The notes below the pieces were generated by a model, which did no database searches, was not told the DNA's origin, and worked only from the letters and a program-made list of their open reading frames with translations. From assembly GCF_007565055.1 (NCBI RefSeq), contig NC_044551.1, positions 95,200,089 through 95,264,088 of the forward strand: a DNA stretch of 64,000 nt, written 5' to 3'. This document shows positions 36,769 to 47,044 of the stretch, one piece after another. Source of the DNA: Rhinopithecus roxellana (lineage: Eukaryota > Chordata > Mammalia > Primates > Cercopithecidae). Each line of letters starts with the position of its first letter. The stretch's first letter is position 1. The position numbers and the translations under genes are program-made.

Positions 36769-37024
36769 GGCTAGGCACGGTGGCTCATGCCTGTAATCCC
36801 AGCACCCCATCTCTACTAAAAATACAAAAAAAAAAAAAGAAAAAACAGCCAGGCATGGTGGCGGACACCTGTAATCCCAGCTACTCAGGAGCTGAGGCAG
36901 GGAATTGCTTGAACCTCGGAGGCGGAAGTTGCAGTGAGCCAAGATCATATCACTGCATTCCAGCCTAGGTGACAGAGCGAGACTCCATCTCAAACAAACA
37001 AACAACAATAACAACAACAAAAAA
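36769..37024 (+). mobile_element. AluS SINE with internal left-arm deletion and TSD
   Basis: The left arm jumps from CCTGTAATCCCAGCAC straight to CCCATCTCTACTAAAAATAC, so about 75 bp are missing. The right arm is complete. The tail is (CAAA)n/(CAA)n. TSD CTCACCTG at 36761-36768 and 37025-37032. Confidence 0.9.
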
Positions 37025-37084
37025 CTCACCTGATGCCAAAGGGGAAAGGGCTTGACTCTGGTTCTGTGTTTATGAATTGTGCAG

Positions 37085-37215
37085 ACTTCGGTAATTCCAT
37101 TAACTATTATGACTCAATTATCTCTTCTGTAACATGGATGTTAACTACATCTACTTCATAGGGTTGTTACAGCACACACAGCGTGGAGCACACAACAATT
37201 GTTTAATAAATGGCA
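37085..37215 (+). mobile_element. MIR SINE fragment, 3' part
   Basis: Wording ATCTCTTCTGTAACATGGATG and CTACTTCATAGGGTTGTTAC matches the second half of MIR. It ends with a TAAATGG-like 3' end. Confidence 0.65.
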
Positions 37216-40200
37216 AGCACAATTATATGCTGTACTTTAAGAATTTCTCCCAGTTGGGAAATAATATCATCTTGACCTGCAGTGCAATAGCTTTATCCTT
37301 TTCCTCCCTGTTTCCCATAGGAAACCATGGTCAGCAGTTAGGTACACTCAAACCATAAAATGTTTGAGCATAATTGGGTTTACTGTAGAATATTCCTCCA
37401 CTCTCCAATGTCTTCTTGAAGGTGATGCATGACTCATTTTAACTGAGGCAAGGAAACAGCCAAATTTAAATATATGTACAGCACCACACTTGAATCATGA
37501 CAGTAGAGCTTGTCTTCTGCCAAATTAAACATTCAGGAAATAATCATCTTTAATGCATCAAATCTTTTTGCTTTCCTACCTTTTTCTAGAGTGTTCTTTT
37601 ACACAGATCACATAGGGACAGTCAGGTTGTATAAGAGGGCAATCTATGCCAGTCTCCCATGAAGGGTTAACATGCTCAATTTTCATTCTTTTTGCTTTTT
37701 TGCCTACTCCTGACAAGTTTTTCAAGGTTCCAATTTCATCAACAAATTTCTATTTAGGGATTTTAATTAATAACAAGGTGTATGAAATTAATAACAAATC
37801 CAAAGATATCTAATTGTGTGCTTGTGAAGATGGAGATGGTAAAAAATGAAATGTGAAAAATCCTTTATGAACCATAAAGACTGATGACACCACTATCTTC
37901 AATGAGATTAGTCTACTCCGATGAAGTTGATGACATTGACCTGTTCCATGGTATGTTCTGCCTACGTTTTTTGGTGTCTCTCTGGTTGGGTAGGTGCTCT
38001 TGTGACTCATTCTTTCATCAAAGGAAATTCAACTTTTCACCAGATCATTTAAGAATGAAGGTGTAAACGTGTTACTGATTTCTCAAACACATTCATCTTC
38101 CAACCGAGAATGAGTTAGGTACACTAGTAAGAGTGTTAATTGGTGAAAATAATCCTTCCATTTGTGGATACAAACAGTGGCATCATTTGAGGTTAACTGG
38201 TTGAAGTGATTAATAGTTTATCTCTCTCCACCCACCCCCTCGGAAACTAAAATCTGAAAATAATTAATCTCTTCACTGGGAAAGGATCAGCAGAAGTCGG
38301 TAAGATCTTATTGACAGCTCCCTGAACATAGAGAGTCTCTGTTTTTCTCACTTCATACCATTAACCTAGAGTGTCTCCATAGGCTTAGCTCTTTATCTAA
38401 ATTTCCCCAAGCTGTGCTCAAGTTTCTCCTCCTCCTTGAAGCTTCCTGCATCATCTCCATCCACAAAGTTCTCTCCTACCTCCAAAAGTCTGTAAGACCA
38501 TGTTGCGCATTATTTTTATGTACTATTTATGATGTAGGCTAATTGTTTACATGTGGAAGCTTTGTCATTTATATTAGCTGGGGCATTAAGGAAGCAAGTG
38601 AAAGCAACTCACTGAAGATTATTTATATTTATATATTTATAACAAAATAGGAAAACAATTTCTAGAAAGGAAAATATTCATGTAGTTCACATGATCAAAG
38701 AACGGTCTTCAGGAATCACATTATAGAGACCTCCTGCCACCAAGTGACCTATCTCTCTTCAGAAGAGATCAGACCTTCAACCATTTGACTTAATGCTACA
38801 GATAAGCACTCTATGTATGGGAGGGAAAGAAAGTATCAGTTATCTGACATTTCAAATCTCTATGTTCAGAAGTCCAGCAGAAGAAATAGCATGTTGATTT
38901 CAGGATGTGTCTTCTACCATCAGACCCACAGCTATTGCCCGGGAGTTGAGGTTGCCTTGTGCTGGATGCTTTTGTGTAATGTGATGAAGTTCAGTCTTGG
39001 AAATGGTAGATCCACCAGAGTCATAAGGTTCCACAAAGTAAAGGACATTGGGAAGAAAAAAAATACACACTTTAGATTTCTATTTCTAGAAATAGAAATC
39101 TACCAAGAGAACTAAACCACCTATTCCAGGTTGTCCCACAGTGGACAGCATGCATCTTGGGAATGTTCAGGAAAGTTATACAAAGCAGTTGGTGTTTGTG
39201 AAGGGTCTGCAGGATCACATTTCACCCCATTTCTCTGGCTTCTTATTCTACTGTGTTTCCCATTTCCCTGACTTGAGTTGCACTAACTTTCACTGAGAAA
39301 TGAGCATTGAAACCTTATGATTATGGAATTCCCATGAATAACCAGACATCCAACCATTTCAGATGGTAGCTGCAGACTTGAAAGGTCCTTTCAGGTCAGA
39401 GTTTTATGTCATTTCTTGTAAGCTTCCAAATGCATGTCCCTTTCTTCAAGTTCTTGATAAAAACGAGAAGTACTATAACACTCTAGCATCCTGATTTTCA
39501 GCCAAATCCACTAAAGCTTCCATTTTGAAGGTTATATTTTCCAAGTTCCAAGACTTAAGTAATAGTTTAACTTTGCTACCATTTAATAAATATTGCCAAC
39601 AACCCCAACCATGCCATGACACCACTCTTTATATATTTTTAATTTAAATTTATGGAGTACAAGTATAATTTTGTTATGTTGCTATATTGGATAATGATGA
39701 AATCAAGACTTTCACTGTATTCATCCCTGGAGTAATATATAGTGCATACATTGGGCACTGCATTTTAGCTTACATCACTTATGACAGATTACTACCAGTA
39801 TCCATATTTGAATTAAAACTATTTCATTTGCAAATACTGCAAAGGAACCTAAAATACCTTAAACTAAAACAGAACTTTATTAGTTCATCTATTTGTGACG
39901 AAACACTTCAAAGAACTAATGAAAGTTTGGCATGAGGAACTGGAGGCTGAGTTCAACACCACTGAGACTCTCTTCTGTTTCTTACTGCTTTTGAAGTTAA
40001 TTCTAAATCTGTACTATCTTCGAGGAGTAATACACATGCTTTATATAACCCCTTATTCACATTCTCCTATCTTAGCAGTCCTAGGTAGAGAAAGGTAGAT
40101 TATCTCCTTATTTTCTTAACAAAGAAGGACTTAATTCACCTGACCCGAGTCATTTAACCACTATCTGTTTGATCACTGTTTTCACAAATATGAGATCCTA

Positions 40201-40399
40201 CAACTAACAAGGATGGGTTCATATTCCCTTCCCTGTGCCCTGATGATAGGTGACCAGCTGTGAGGTGATGCCTCATTAAAGTCATATCAAAGAAAGGGGA
40301 GAAGCAATCATTTCCAAATGAAGAAATATTAAACAAGTTTTCTGCTACTCCCCACTTGGATTTTCACATATTAAAATGCATAATGAGAGGGAATTTATG
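37216..40399. other. Mostly unrecognised (3.2 kb); weak L2-like patch at about 38390-38580
   Basis: No gene seen. 38390-38580 has CTCAAGTTTCTCCTCCTCCT and TGAAGCTTCCTGCATC, which may be an L2 remnant. A perfect palindrome at 39073-39102 is listed separately. The remaining open frames (up to 100 codons) have no recognisable domain. Confidence 0.35.
39073..39102. repeat. 30-bp perfect palindrome without spacer
   Basis: Left arm TAGATTTCTATTTCT (39073-39087) is followed at once by its exact reverse complement AGAAATAGAAATCTA (39088-39102). Confidence 0.97.
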
Positions 40400-40605
40400 A
40401 AGTCCTTTCTAAGTGCAGTCACAATGCTGCCTATGAATTATCTTAATTTATTTGAGCAGTAATGCCGTGAGGTAGGTACTGTGATGATGACCCTTTTACA
40501 GATGAGGAATATAAATCCTAGTAATGTAAGGAAAGTTATGTAAGGATCCAAGGGTAGGAAATGATAGGATCTACATGAACCCTAGGTTTCCCTGATTCTT
40601 CAGCA
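40400..40605 (-). mobile_element. MIR SINE, minus strand
   Basis: Reversed MIR wording: GCCGTGAGGTAGGTACTGTG, CCCTTTTACAGATGAGGAAT, then GGATCCAAGGGTAGGAAATG, and ending near GAACCCTAGG. Confidence 0.7.
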
Positions 40606-40619
40606 TTGTGATGAAATAA

Positions 40620-40725
40620 CACTGGTAGCATAGCTTGGGGAGCGAAAGTTCATGCTTGGGCATCAAATGGACCTGAATTCACATCTCGGCTCCACCAATT
40701 ACTGGCTGTATGGTTTTTGGATTAG
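40620..40725 (+). mobile_element. MIR SINE fragment, plus strand
   Basis: ACTGGTAGCATAGCTTGGGG, ATGGACCTGAATTCACATC and CACCAATTACTGGCTGTATG follow the first half of MIR. It lies back to back with the minus-strand MIR to its left. Confidence 0.65.
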
Positions 40726-40928
40726 CCCACTACACTGCACAGATGAACCACAGAAATGTTTATTTCATAAGGAACAGATTTAAGTATTATGATTTTCTAT
40801 GTTGTTATATGCTTATAAATTGTATTATAGCTTCCAAAGTTCCAAGAAAGAGTGAATATAAAAGAATTAGGTGTCAATCTCTAAAGGCAACATGTGAAAT
40901 GAAATCTTAGCAATCATCAAAAGGATAG

Positions 40929-40940
40929 AAAGAAATTTTC
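40929..40940. repeat. TSD of AluY, left copy
   Basis: AAAGAAATTTTC, repeated at 41243-41254. Confidence 0.9.
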
Positions 40941-41242
40941 TTTTGTTTTTCTTTTTTTAGACAGAGTCTCGCTCTGTGGCCCAGGCTGGAGTGCAGTGGC
41001 CAGATCTCAGCTCACTGCAAGCTCCACCTCCTGGGTTTACGCCATTCTCCTGCCTCAGACTCCCGAGTAGCTGGGACTACAGGCACCCGCCACCTCGCCC
41101 GGCTAGTTTTTTGTATTTCTTTTAGTAGAAACGGGGTTTCACCATGTTAGCCAGGATGGTCTCGATCTCCTGACCTCGTGATCTGCCCGTCTCGGCCTCC
41201 CAAAGTGCTGGGATTACAGGCTTGAGCCACCGCGCCCGGCCA
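40941..41242 (-). mobile_element. AluY with Old World monkey-type states, minus strand
   Basis: Full-length and the least diverged Alu of the window, with a 12-bp TSD at 40929-40940 and 41243-41254. Plus-strand read carries GGCCAGATCTCAGCTCACTG, CACCTCGCCCGGCTAGTTTT and GGCTTGAGCCACCGCGCCCG. The human AluY states would be GCGCGATCTCGGC, CACCACGCCCGGCTAA and GGCGTGAGCC. These differences match what I remember of cercopithecid AluYR subfamilies. Confidence 0.92.
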
Positions 41243-41254
41243 AAAGAAATTTTC
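41243..41254. repeat. TSD of AluY, right copy
   Basis: Exact 12-bp repeat of 40929-40940. Confidence 0.9.
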
Positions 41255-41376
41255 CAGTTTCTCTTGTTATCTCTTCAGAATGGATATGCCACTTATAGTT
41301 ATAATTTTTTAACCGCAAAATTACTTCTCCTGTTATATCTTTTAAAGGTAAATATGTTTTTCATGTTGTTTTCCTT

Positions 41377-41819
41377 TTTTTTTTTTTTTTTTTTCCCAAC
41401 TGTTAAGTTCAGGGGTAGATGTACAGGATGTGCAGGTTTGTTGCATAAATGTGTGCCATGGTGGTTTGCTGCACAAATAATCCCATCATCCCGGTATGAA
41501 GCTCAGTATTCATTAGCTATTCTTCCTGATCTCCTCCCTCCTCTCACCCTCAGCCCTCTGACAGGCCCCAGTGTGTGTTGTTTCACCTCATGTGTCCATA
41601 TGTTCTCATCCTTTAGCTCCCACTTACAAGTGAGAACATGCAGTAGTTGGTTTTCTCTTCTTGTGTTAGTTTGCTAAGGATAATGGTCTCCAGCTCCATC
41701 TATGTCCCTGCAAAGGACATGATCTCATTCCTTTTTTATGGCTGCATAGTATTCCACGATGCATATGTACCACATTTTCTTTATCCAGACTATCACTGAC
41801 AGGCATTTAGGTTGATACC
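41377..41819 (-). mobile_element. 5'-truncated L1P (L1PB or old L1PA grade), minus strand
   Basis: T-run (reversed poly(A)) at about 41378-41395, reversed 3' UTR (TTAAGTTCAGGGGTAGATGT, GGCCCCAGTGTGTGTTG), then the last part of ORF2 to about 41819 (ATTTAGGTTGATACCA). Wording differs enough from the other L1PA pieces to suggest an older copy. No clear TSD. Confidence 0.88.
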
Positions 41820-41860
41820 ACATTTTCTAGAAAGGAATCTCTTATAGATTTAATTATAAC

Positions 41861-42048
41861 TTTGAATCAGGCTCTAGATAAGCTATCTGTCATGTCAGTG
41901 TAGGGTTTCATTTTCAATTTGGACAAAGAGTATTTTAGTACTAGTTGTGTGCTAATTTAGAATGGATGCAGAAAATTCAGAACATAATTTTAAGAATGAG
42001 CCATTTTAAAAATAAAGCTGAGAAGATGAACGAAAAATGACAGTCAGT
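41861..42048 (+). repeat. Local duplication A, copy 1
   Basis: 188 bp from TTTGAATCAGGCTC to CAGTCAGT. Its diverged counterpart is at 43589-43772 in the same orientation. Shared runs include TATTTTAGTACTAGTT. Not recognised as a known repeat. Confidence 0.85.
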
Positions 42049-42913
42049 TGTTTCAGTTGTTTTCTTGCACGACAGAGAGTTGTGATTTCCTTAAAAGGCC
42101 AATTTACTAAATTGATCTATGTGTCATATATGCTAAGGTAGGAAAACAAAAACAAATGGTTAATAAACCTGATTCTTCAGCAGTCTTTTCATTTCCCATT
42201 CAGAAAATAAGTCGAGACAAACTAGAGAATCTGGGAAGAATGCCAAGGTGCCATTGCAGGTCAGCAATAAGTCATTTTGTTGATTGGATATAACTTTTGA
42301 CATCTTATACTTTTTTTCATATTCCTATTACGTATCAAAGGCAAATGTGGCTAGTCCATCTTGCCCAGTCACCCAAGCTGGGCTTTTTTATTAATTCCTA
42401 GAGCATTACAAAATGATGACAAGCTCATTTTTGCCTAGTGCTTTAGTATTAACAATACTTCCATACTTACAATACTTGGTACTTGAGTCTCAAAATTACC
42501 TGTTTTACAAAGAACACAGATGTTTAAAACATGAGTTGTGCAAGGTCAAAAGCACACTAGTGAGGAATTACAGAATACTATACCTACTACATTAATATTG
42601 CAGTCATTACTTGGTCTGTCTCATCTTCTCTTCCTTTTTCTCCTCTCACCATCTCTTACTCTTTCTGCATATACAGATACATGGATATAGAGATAGCAAT
42701 AAAATCAAAGATATAGATGTGTGCGTGTTGTATGAGTGTATGCACTTTCTTCAATTAAAATGAATAAAGTTGTGTAAAGACAAAATATACTTTTGGTACT
42801 AGTTAAATTCCATCAAAGGAATTTTTAGTGTCATACCACTAAAAGTTACATTGTCATACTATACTTCTGAATTTTAATACAAAAACTCAGTATTTGTTAT
42901 ATAAGATATACAC
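42049..42913. other. No recognised feature
   Basis: AT-rich, between the duplication copy and the nested Alus. No gene or repeat I can support. Confidence 0.4.
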
Positions 42914-43510
42914 AGGCTGGACACAGTGGCTCATGCCTATAATTCCAGCATTTTGGGAGGCCAAGGCAAGAGGATCACTTGAAGCCAGGAGTTCAAGACC
43001 AGCCTGAGAGGGCCAGGCACAGTGGCTCACGCCTGTAATCATCTGAGGTCAGGAGTTCAAAACTGGCCAACATGGTGAAACCCTGCTTCTACTAAAAATA
43101 CAAAAATTAGCCAGGCACCTTGGTGCAGGCCTGTAGTCCCAGCTACTAAGGAGTTTGAGACAGGAGGATCTTTTGAACTCTTGAGGTGGAGGTGCAGTGA
43201 GCCGAGATCATGCCACTGCACTCCAGCCTGGGCAACAGAGTGAGACCTTGTCTCCATAAAATAAAATAAAATAAAAAGACCGGCCTGGGCAACAAAGCAA
43301 GACCTTAATTCTACAAAATAAAAATGAGACTCTAATTCTACAAAATTTTAAAACAAATTAGCCAGGTATGGTAGCATGCACCTGTAATCATAGCTACTAT
43401 AACGAGATTGAGGCAGGAGGATCAATTAAGCCCAGAAGTTTGAGGCTGCAGCAAGCTATGATAACACCACTGCACTCCAACCTGAGCTACAGAGCAACAG
43501 TCCTCTCTAA
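42914..43510 (+). mobile_element. AluJ, split by an inserted AluS
   Basis: Outer Alu: 42914-43012 (GGCTGGACACAGTGGCTCAT through GACCAGCCTGAG) and 43278-43510 (resuming at GACCGGCCTGGGC and ending in the AC repeat). It is J-grade and diverged. The inserted Alu duplicated AAGACCAGCCTG (second copy with one change), which serves as its TSD. Confidence 0.85.
43013..43277 (+). mobile_element. AluS inserted in an AluJ, with left-arm deletion
   Basis: Starts GGGCCAGGCACAGTGGCTCA. The left arm jumps from GCCTGTAATC to ATCTGAGGTCAGG, losing about 35 bp between two ATC triplets. The tail is (ATAAA)n. The TSD lies in the host AluJ. Unusual states TTCAAAACTGG, CCTGCTTCTACT and TTGTCTCCATAAAATA are reproduced in two copied fragments at 44.1 and 44.3 kb. 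Confidence 0.85.
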
Positions 43511-43512
43511 AT

Positions 43513-43538
43513 ACACACACACACACACACACACACAA
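43513..43538. repeat. (AC)13 microsatellite
   Basis: AC run at the tail of the outer AluJ. Confidence 0.95.
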
Positions 43539-43588
43539 CATATATATTTATATGTTATGCATATATACATATACTCATATACTGATTA

Positions 43589-43772
43589 TTTGAATCAGGC
43601 TCCCGATAGTTTTTCCATTATATAGATGTAGGATTTCGTTTTCAATTGGGACACAGTATTTTAGTACTAGTTATGTGTTAACTTAGAATTGGTGCAGAAA
43701 ATGCAGAATACAATTCAAAGAATAAGTCATTTTTAAAATCAAACTGAGAAGGTAAACAAAAAATAAGTCAGT
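43589..43772 (+). repeat. Local duplication A, copy 2
   Basis: 184 bp, collinear with 41861-42048 at roughly 80 percent identity judged by eye, with small gaps near its start. It begins TTTGAATCAGGCTC and ends AAGTCAGT. Confidence 0.85.
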
Positions 43773-43919
43773 AAATTTATATCCATGTATAAGTATATAT
43801 ATTTTATGTAAGTGTATATACTTATATTCATATATGTGTGTTCTATACATACATTTATGTATACATATGTTTATATATGTACATGAATACATACATACAT
43901 ATATGTAAATATACATTTA

Positions 43920-43999
43920 TTAGGTTGGTGAAAAAATGATTGCGGTTTTTGCTCTCATCTTTAATGGCAAAAAAACACAAGATTTTTGCACCAACCTAA
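43920..43999. mobile_element. MADE1 (mariner-derived MITE), 80 bp
   Basis: Terminal inverted repeats TTAGGTTGGTG and CACCAACCTAA flank a GATTGCGGTTTTTGC-type interior, 80 bp in total. The target dinucleotide TA is present on both sides (43918-43919 and 44000-44001), as mariner requires. The near-palindrome can fold into one hairpin. Primate MADE1 copies are a known source of miR-548-family precursors, but expression here is unknown. Confidence 0.95.
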
Positions 44000-44131
44000 T
44001 ATATGTATACATGTAAACATTATAAATATAGGTATACATGTAAATATATACATATGTAAATATATTTATATATGTACATGAATACATATATTTGTACATA
44101 TAACATCATACAAAATTGTATGTAATTGTAT

Positions 44132-44204
44132 GTAATCACCTGAGGTCAGGAGTTCAAAACTGGACAACATGGTGAAACCCTGCTTCTACTAAAAATACAA
44201 AAAT
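44132..44204 (+). repeat. Copied Alu fragment (direct copy of 43035-43107)
   Basis: 73 bp matching 43035-43107 with about two differences. It includes the deletion junction GTAATCA(C/T)CTGAGG and the unusual TTCAAAACTGG and CCTGCTTCTACT. It has no Alu ends, tail or TSD. Confidence 0.9.
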
Positions 44205-44337
44205 ATATGTATATGTGTAAACATTATATAATTGTATGTGATTACACACAATTACATACAGTTTTGTATGATTTTATACATACAAATATATGTATTCATT
44301 ATACATTTGTATAATACATACAAAATTTGTATGTATT

Positions 44338-44397
44338 ATTTTATTTCATTTTATTTTATGGAGACAAGGTCTCACTCTGTTGCCCAGGCTGGAGTGC
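44338..44397 (-). repeat. Copied Alu fragment (inverted copy of 43218-43277)
   Basis: 60 bp, the reverse complement of the 3' end of the inner AluS with about one difference. It keeps the private CTCCATAAAATAAAAT state. It ends abruptly in TA-rich sequence, without TSD. Confidence 0.9.
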
Positions 44398-44835
44398 AAA
44401 ATATATATATAATATTCATATATATTTGTGTAAATATATATATGCATATATACATATATTCATATACCTATATATAGGCATGTATATACCTATAAGTATA
44501 TTCCTATATATGCACGTGTGTATATATACACACATTTATATAGCTATATATGCACAGGTATATATAGGTATATAAATATGTATGCATATACAAAATATAT
44601 ATTATATTATACACATGTATAGAATACATGTAACTATGTATACCTATACAGGTTTATACATATAAAAATACATGTATATTTTACATATACATACATATAC
44701 CTACATAGCTACACATATTTATATGTATTCTATACATATATGTATGCATACAGATATATAATACATGTAAATATATTTATATTTGTGTGTATATTTATAT
44801 ATACACCCACATATATGTACAACACCCATATATAG

Positions 44836-45027
44836 AGAGTGTGTGATTAATTGTGGAGAATAACCATAACATAACTCCTAAAGCCCCTACAGCAGACATA
44901 ACCACAACTCCCACTTAAAAATTTTAAAAACAATAATGTTTTGGCAATAAGGACCAGGCTACATGGCTTTCCTCTTTTTTGAAAACGCAGACACATCATC
45001 CACCATGCATATGTACACATCTGTATG
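44836..45027. other. Short unrecognised spacer
   Basis: Between the TA-rich tract and the THE1-like provirus. Nothing recognised. Confidence 0.5.
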
Positions 45028-45382
45028 TGTTTATTAGTTGGCTTTCACACTGCTCTAAGGTCATACCTGAGACTGGGTAATTTATAAAGAAAAAAGGTTT
45101 AACTGACTCACAGTTCCACATTGTTGAGGAGGCCTCAGGAAACTTACAATCATGGTGTAATGGGAAGCAGGCAGGTCTTACATGGCAGCATGCAAGCGAG
45201 TGTGTAGGAAGAAAAGAGCGAAGACCCCTTACCAGATCTCATAACTCACTCACTATTAAGAGAATAGCATGGAGGAAACCACCCCCATGATCCAATCACC
45301 TCCCACCAGATCCCTCCCTCAACACTCGGGGATTTCAATTTGAGATGAGATTTGGGTGAGGACACAAAGTCAAACCATACCA
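45028..45382 (-). mobile_element. THE1/MST-like LTR (3' LTR of the compact provirus)
   Basis: 355 bp. Reversed LTR with CTTTCACACTGCTC, CTGAGACTGGGTAATTTATA, CTCCCACCAGATCCCTCC and the end GTCAAACCATACCA. The length fits THE1 better than the longer MST. It lies at the left because the element is on the minus strand. Confidence 0.85.
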
Positions 45383-45989
45383 TTCTGCCCCTGGCCCCTC
45401 CCAAATCTCATATCCTCACATTTCGCAATCAATCCAGTGTTCCCAACTATCCCCCAAATTCTTGACTAATTTCAGCATTAATTTGAAAGTCAACAGTACA
45501 AAGTCTTATCTGAGACAAGGCAAGTCTCTTCTGCCTATGAGCCTGTAAAATCAAAAGCAAGTTAGTTACTTCCTAAATAGGGCATTGGGTAAATACTCCC
45601 ATTCCAAAATGGAGAAATTGGCCAAAACAAAGGGGCTACAGGCCCCATGCAAGTCTGAAATCTTCCAGGACAATCATTAAATCTTAAAGCTCTGAAATGA
45701 TCTCCTTTGTCTCCATATTTCATATCCAGGTCATGCTGACGCAAGAGGTGGGCTTCCATAGTCTTGGGCAGCTCTGCTGTGGCCTTGCAGGGTACAGTCC
45801 CCCTCCCAGCTGCTTTCCCAGACTGGTTTTGAGTGTCTGTGGCTCTTCTAGGCACATGGTTCAAGCTGTCAGTGGATCTACCATTCTGGCATCTAGAGGA
45901 GGGTGGTCCTCTTCTCACAATTCCACTAGGCAGTGCCCCAGTGGGAACTCTGTGTGAGGGCTCCAACCCCACTCCTTGTACCAATTAAC
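45383..45989 (-). mobile_element. THE1/MST-like internal region, shortened
   Basis: 607 bp between the two LTRs. Usual internal regions of this group are about 1.6 kb, so roughly 1 kb has been deleted. On the minus strand it keeps a 140-codon open frame (45984-45562). MaLR internal regions are non-autonomous and I see no pol domain, so I treat the frame as non-functional. Confidence 0.75.
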
Positions 45990-46359
45990 TGTATTTGTCT
46001 GTTTTCACACTGCTATAAAGAAATACCTGAGACTGGATAATTTATAAATAAAATAGGTTTAACTGACTCACAGTTCTGCATGGCTGGGGAAGCCTCAGGG
46101 AACTTACAATGATGTCAGAGGGAGAAGCAGGCATACCTAACATGGTGGCAGGCAAGAGAGAGCATGTGTCAGAAGTGAAGTGGGGAAGAGTTCCTTATAA
46201 AACCAATAGATCTCATGAGAATTCAGTCACTATCACAAGAATGGCATGGAGGAAACTGTCCCCATGATCCAATGACCTCCCACCAGGTCTCTCCTTCAAC
46301 AACTGGGTATTACAATTTGAGATGAGATTTGAGTAGGAACTCAAAATCAAACCACATCA
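45990..46359 (-). mobile_element. THE1/MST-like LTR (5' LTR of the compact provirus)
   Basis: 370 bp from TGTATTTGTCTGTTTTCACA to AATCAAACCACATCA, with the same internal order as the other LTR and many base differences from it. It would carry the original promoter, reading leftwards. Confidence 0.85.
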
Positions 46360-46655
46360 GTTTACTCTCCATGCAGTTCTTCAGTGCTTTATTTCAATGG
46401 TTCTCAAGATCGTCCACTTTCCTTTAGGTATTTGCTATCTTCCCATCCAGCATGATAAATTTGTTTTATTTATGTTTTCCCCCCAAATGGTTTTAGCATG
46501 GAAATAAAATGTTAAAGCTGACACTCTACAAATTTGATTTTATAAAAAGTTTGATCTGTAACACTTCCCTCACCCAATGGTTTCATCATGATTCAATGGC
46601 CCTCAGTTCTTAGAAAGCAGTAATAATGGGTTACACAATTTGATAGTCACTGGTG
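46360..46655. other. No recognised feature
   Basis: Short stretch between the THE1-like provirus and an old MLT1-like LTR. Confidence 0.4.
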
Positions 46656-47044
46656 TTGCAAAATATTTCATCTCTCCCTGACCAGGTACATGGGAGCAAT
46701 TCTAGCCCTGGCTCATTTTTTAATTGGCAGGGCTACATAACCAGTTCTGGCTAAGAAGTTGTGAGGGATGAAAAATATATATCTAACTTTTGGGCTAAGC
46801 ATTTTGTTGCTGATGCATAACCTCCAAGCCTGAATTTTTCTGTGCTACAGAATCTGGCAAAAGACCAGGTGGTAATTACAGTGTCCATCACACAGGGCCC
46901 TAAGTGACAGGGTGGAGCACAGCTATCTGCTGACCCACAATGGACATAGGGAATGAATGAGAAGTAAAATGTGATTATTTTAGGTCACTGAGATTTGAGG
47001 GCTGTATGCTATCACAGCACATTTTAGCCCGGCCTAACCAATAC
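46656..47044 (+). mobile_element. Old MLT1-like LTR, plus strand
   Basis: The 3' end TTTTAGGTCACTGAGATTTG, GGGCTGTATGCTATCACAGC and CCTAACCAATACAG is typical of old MLT1 subfamilies. The 5' edge is uncertain. Confidence 0.6.

Larger units (their letters stand above)
43773..44835. repeat. TA/TATG-rich low-complexity tract
   Basis: About 1 kb dominated by TATATA, ATACAT and TGTATA words. It holds a MADE1 element and two copied Alu fragments. Open frames across it are composition artefacts. Confidence 0.9.

Noticed and set aside
43773..44835. TA-rich tract as a CRISPR-like or centromeric array
   Set aside because: No regular repeat-spacer structure or higher-order monomer. It is a TA/TATG microsatellite tract in a primate genome.
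45562..45984. 140-codon minus-strand open frame as a gene
   Set aside because: It lies wholly in the internal remnant of a MaLR provirus. Such internal regions are not known to make a functional protein, and no pol domain is visible.
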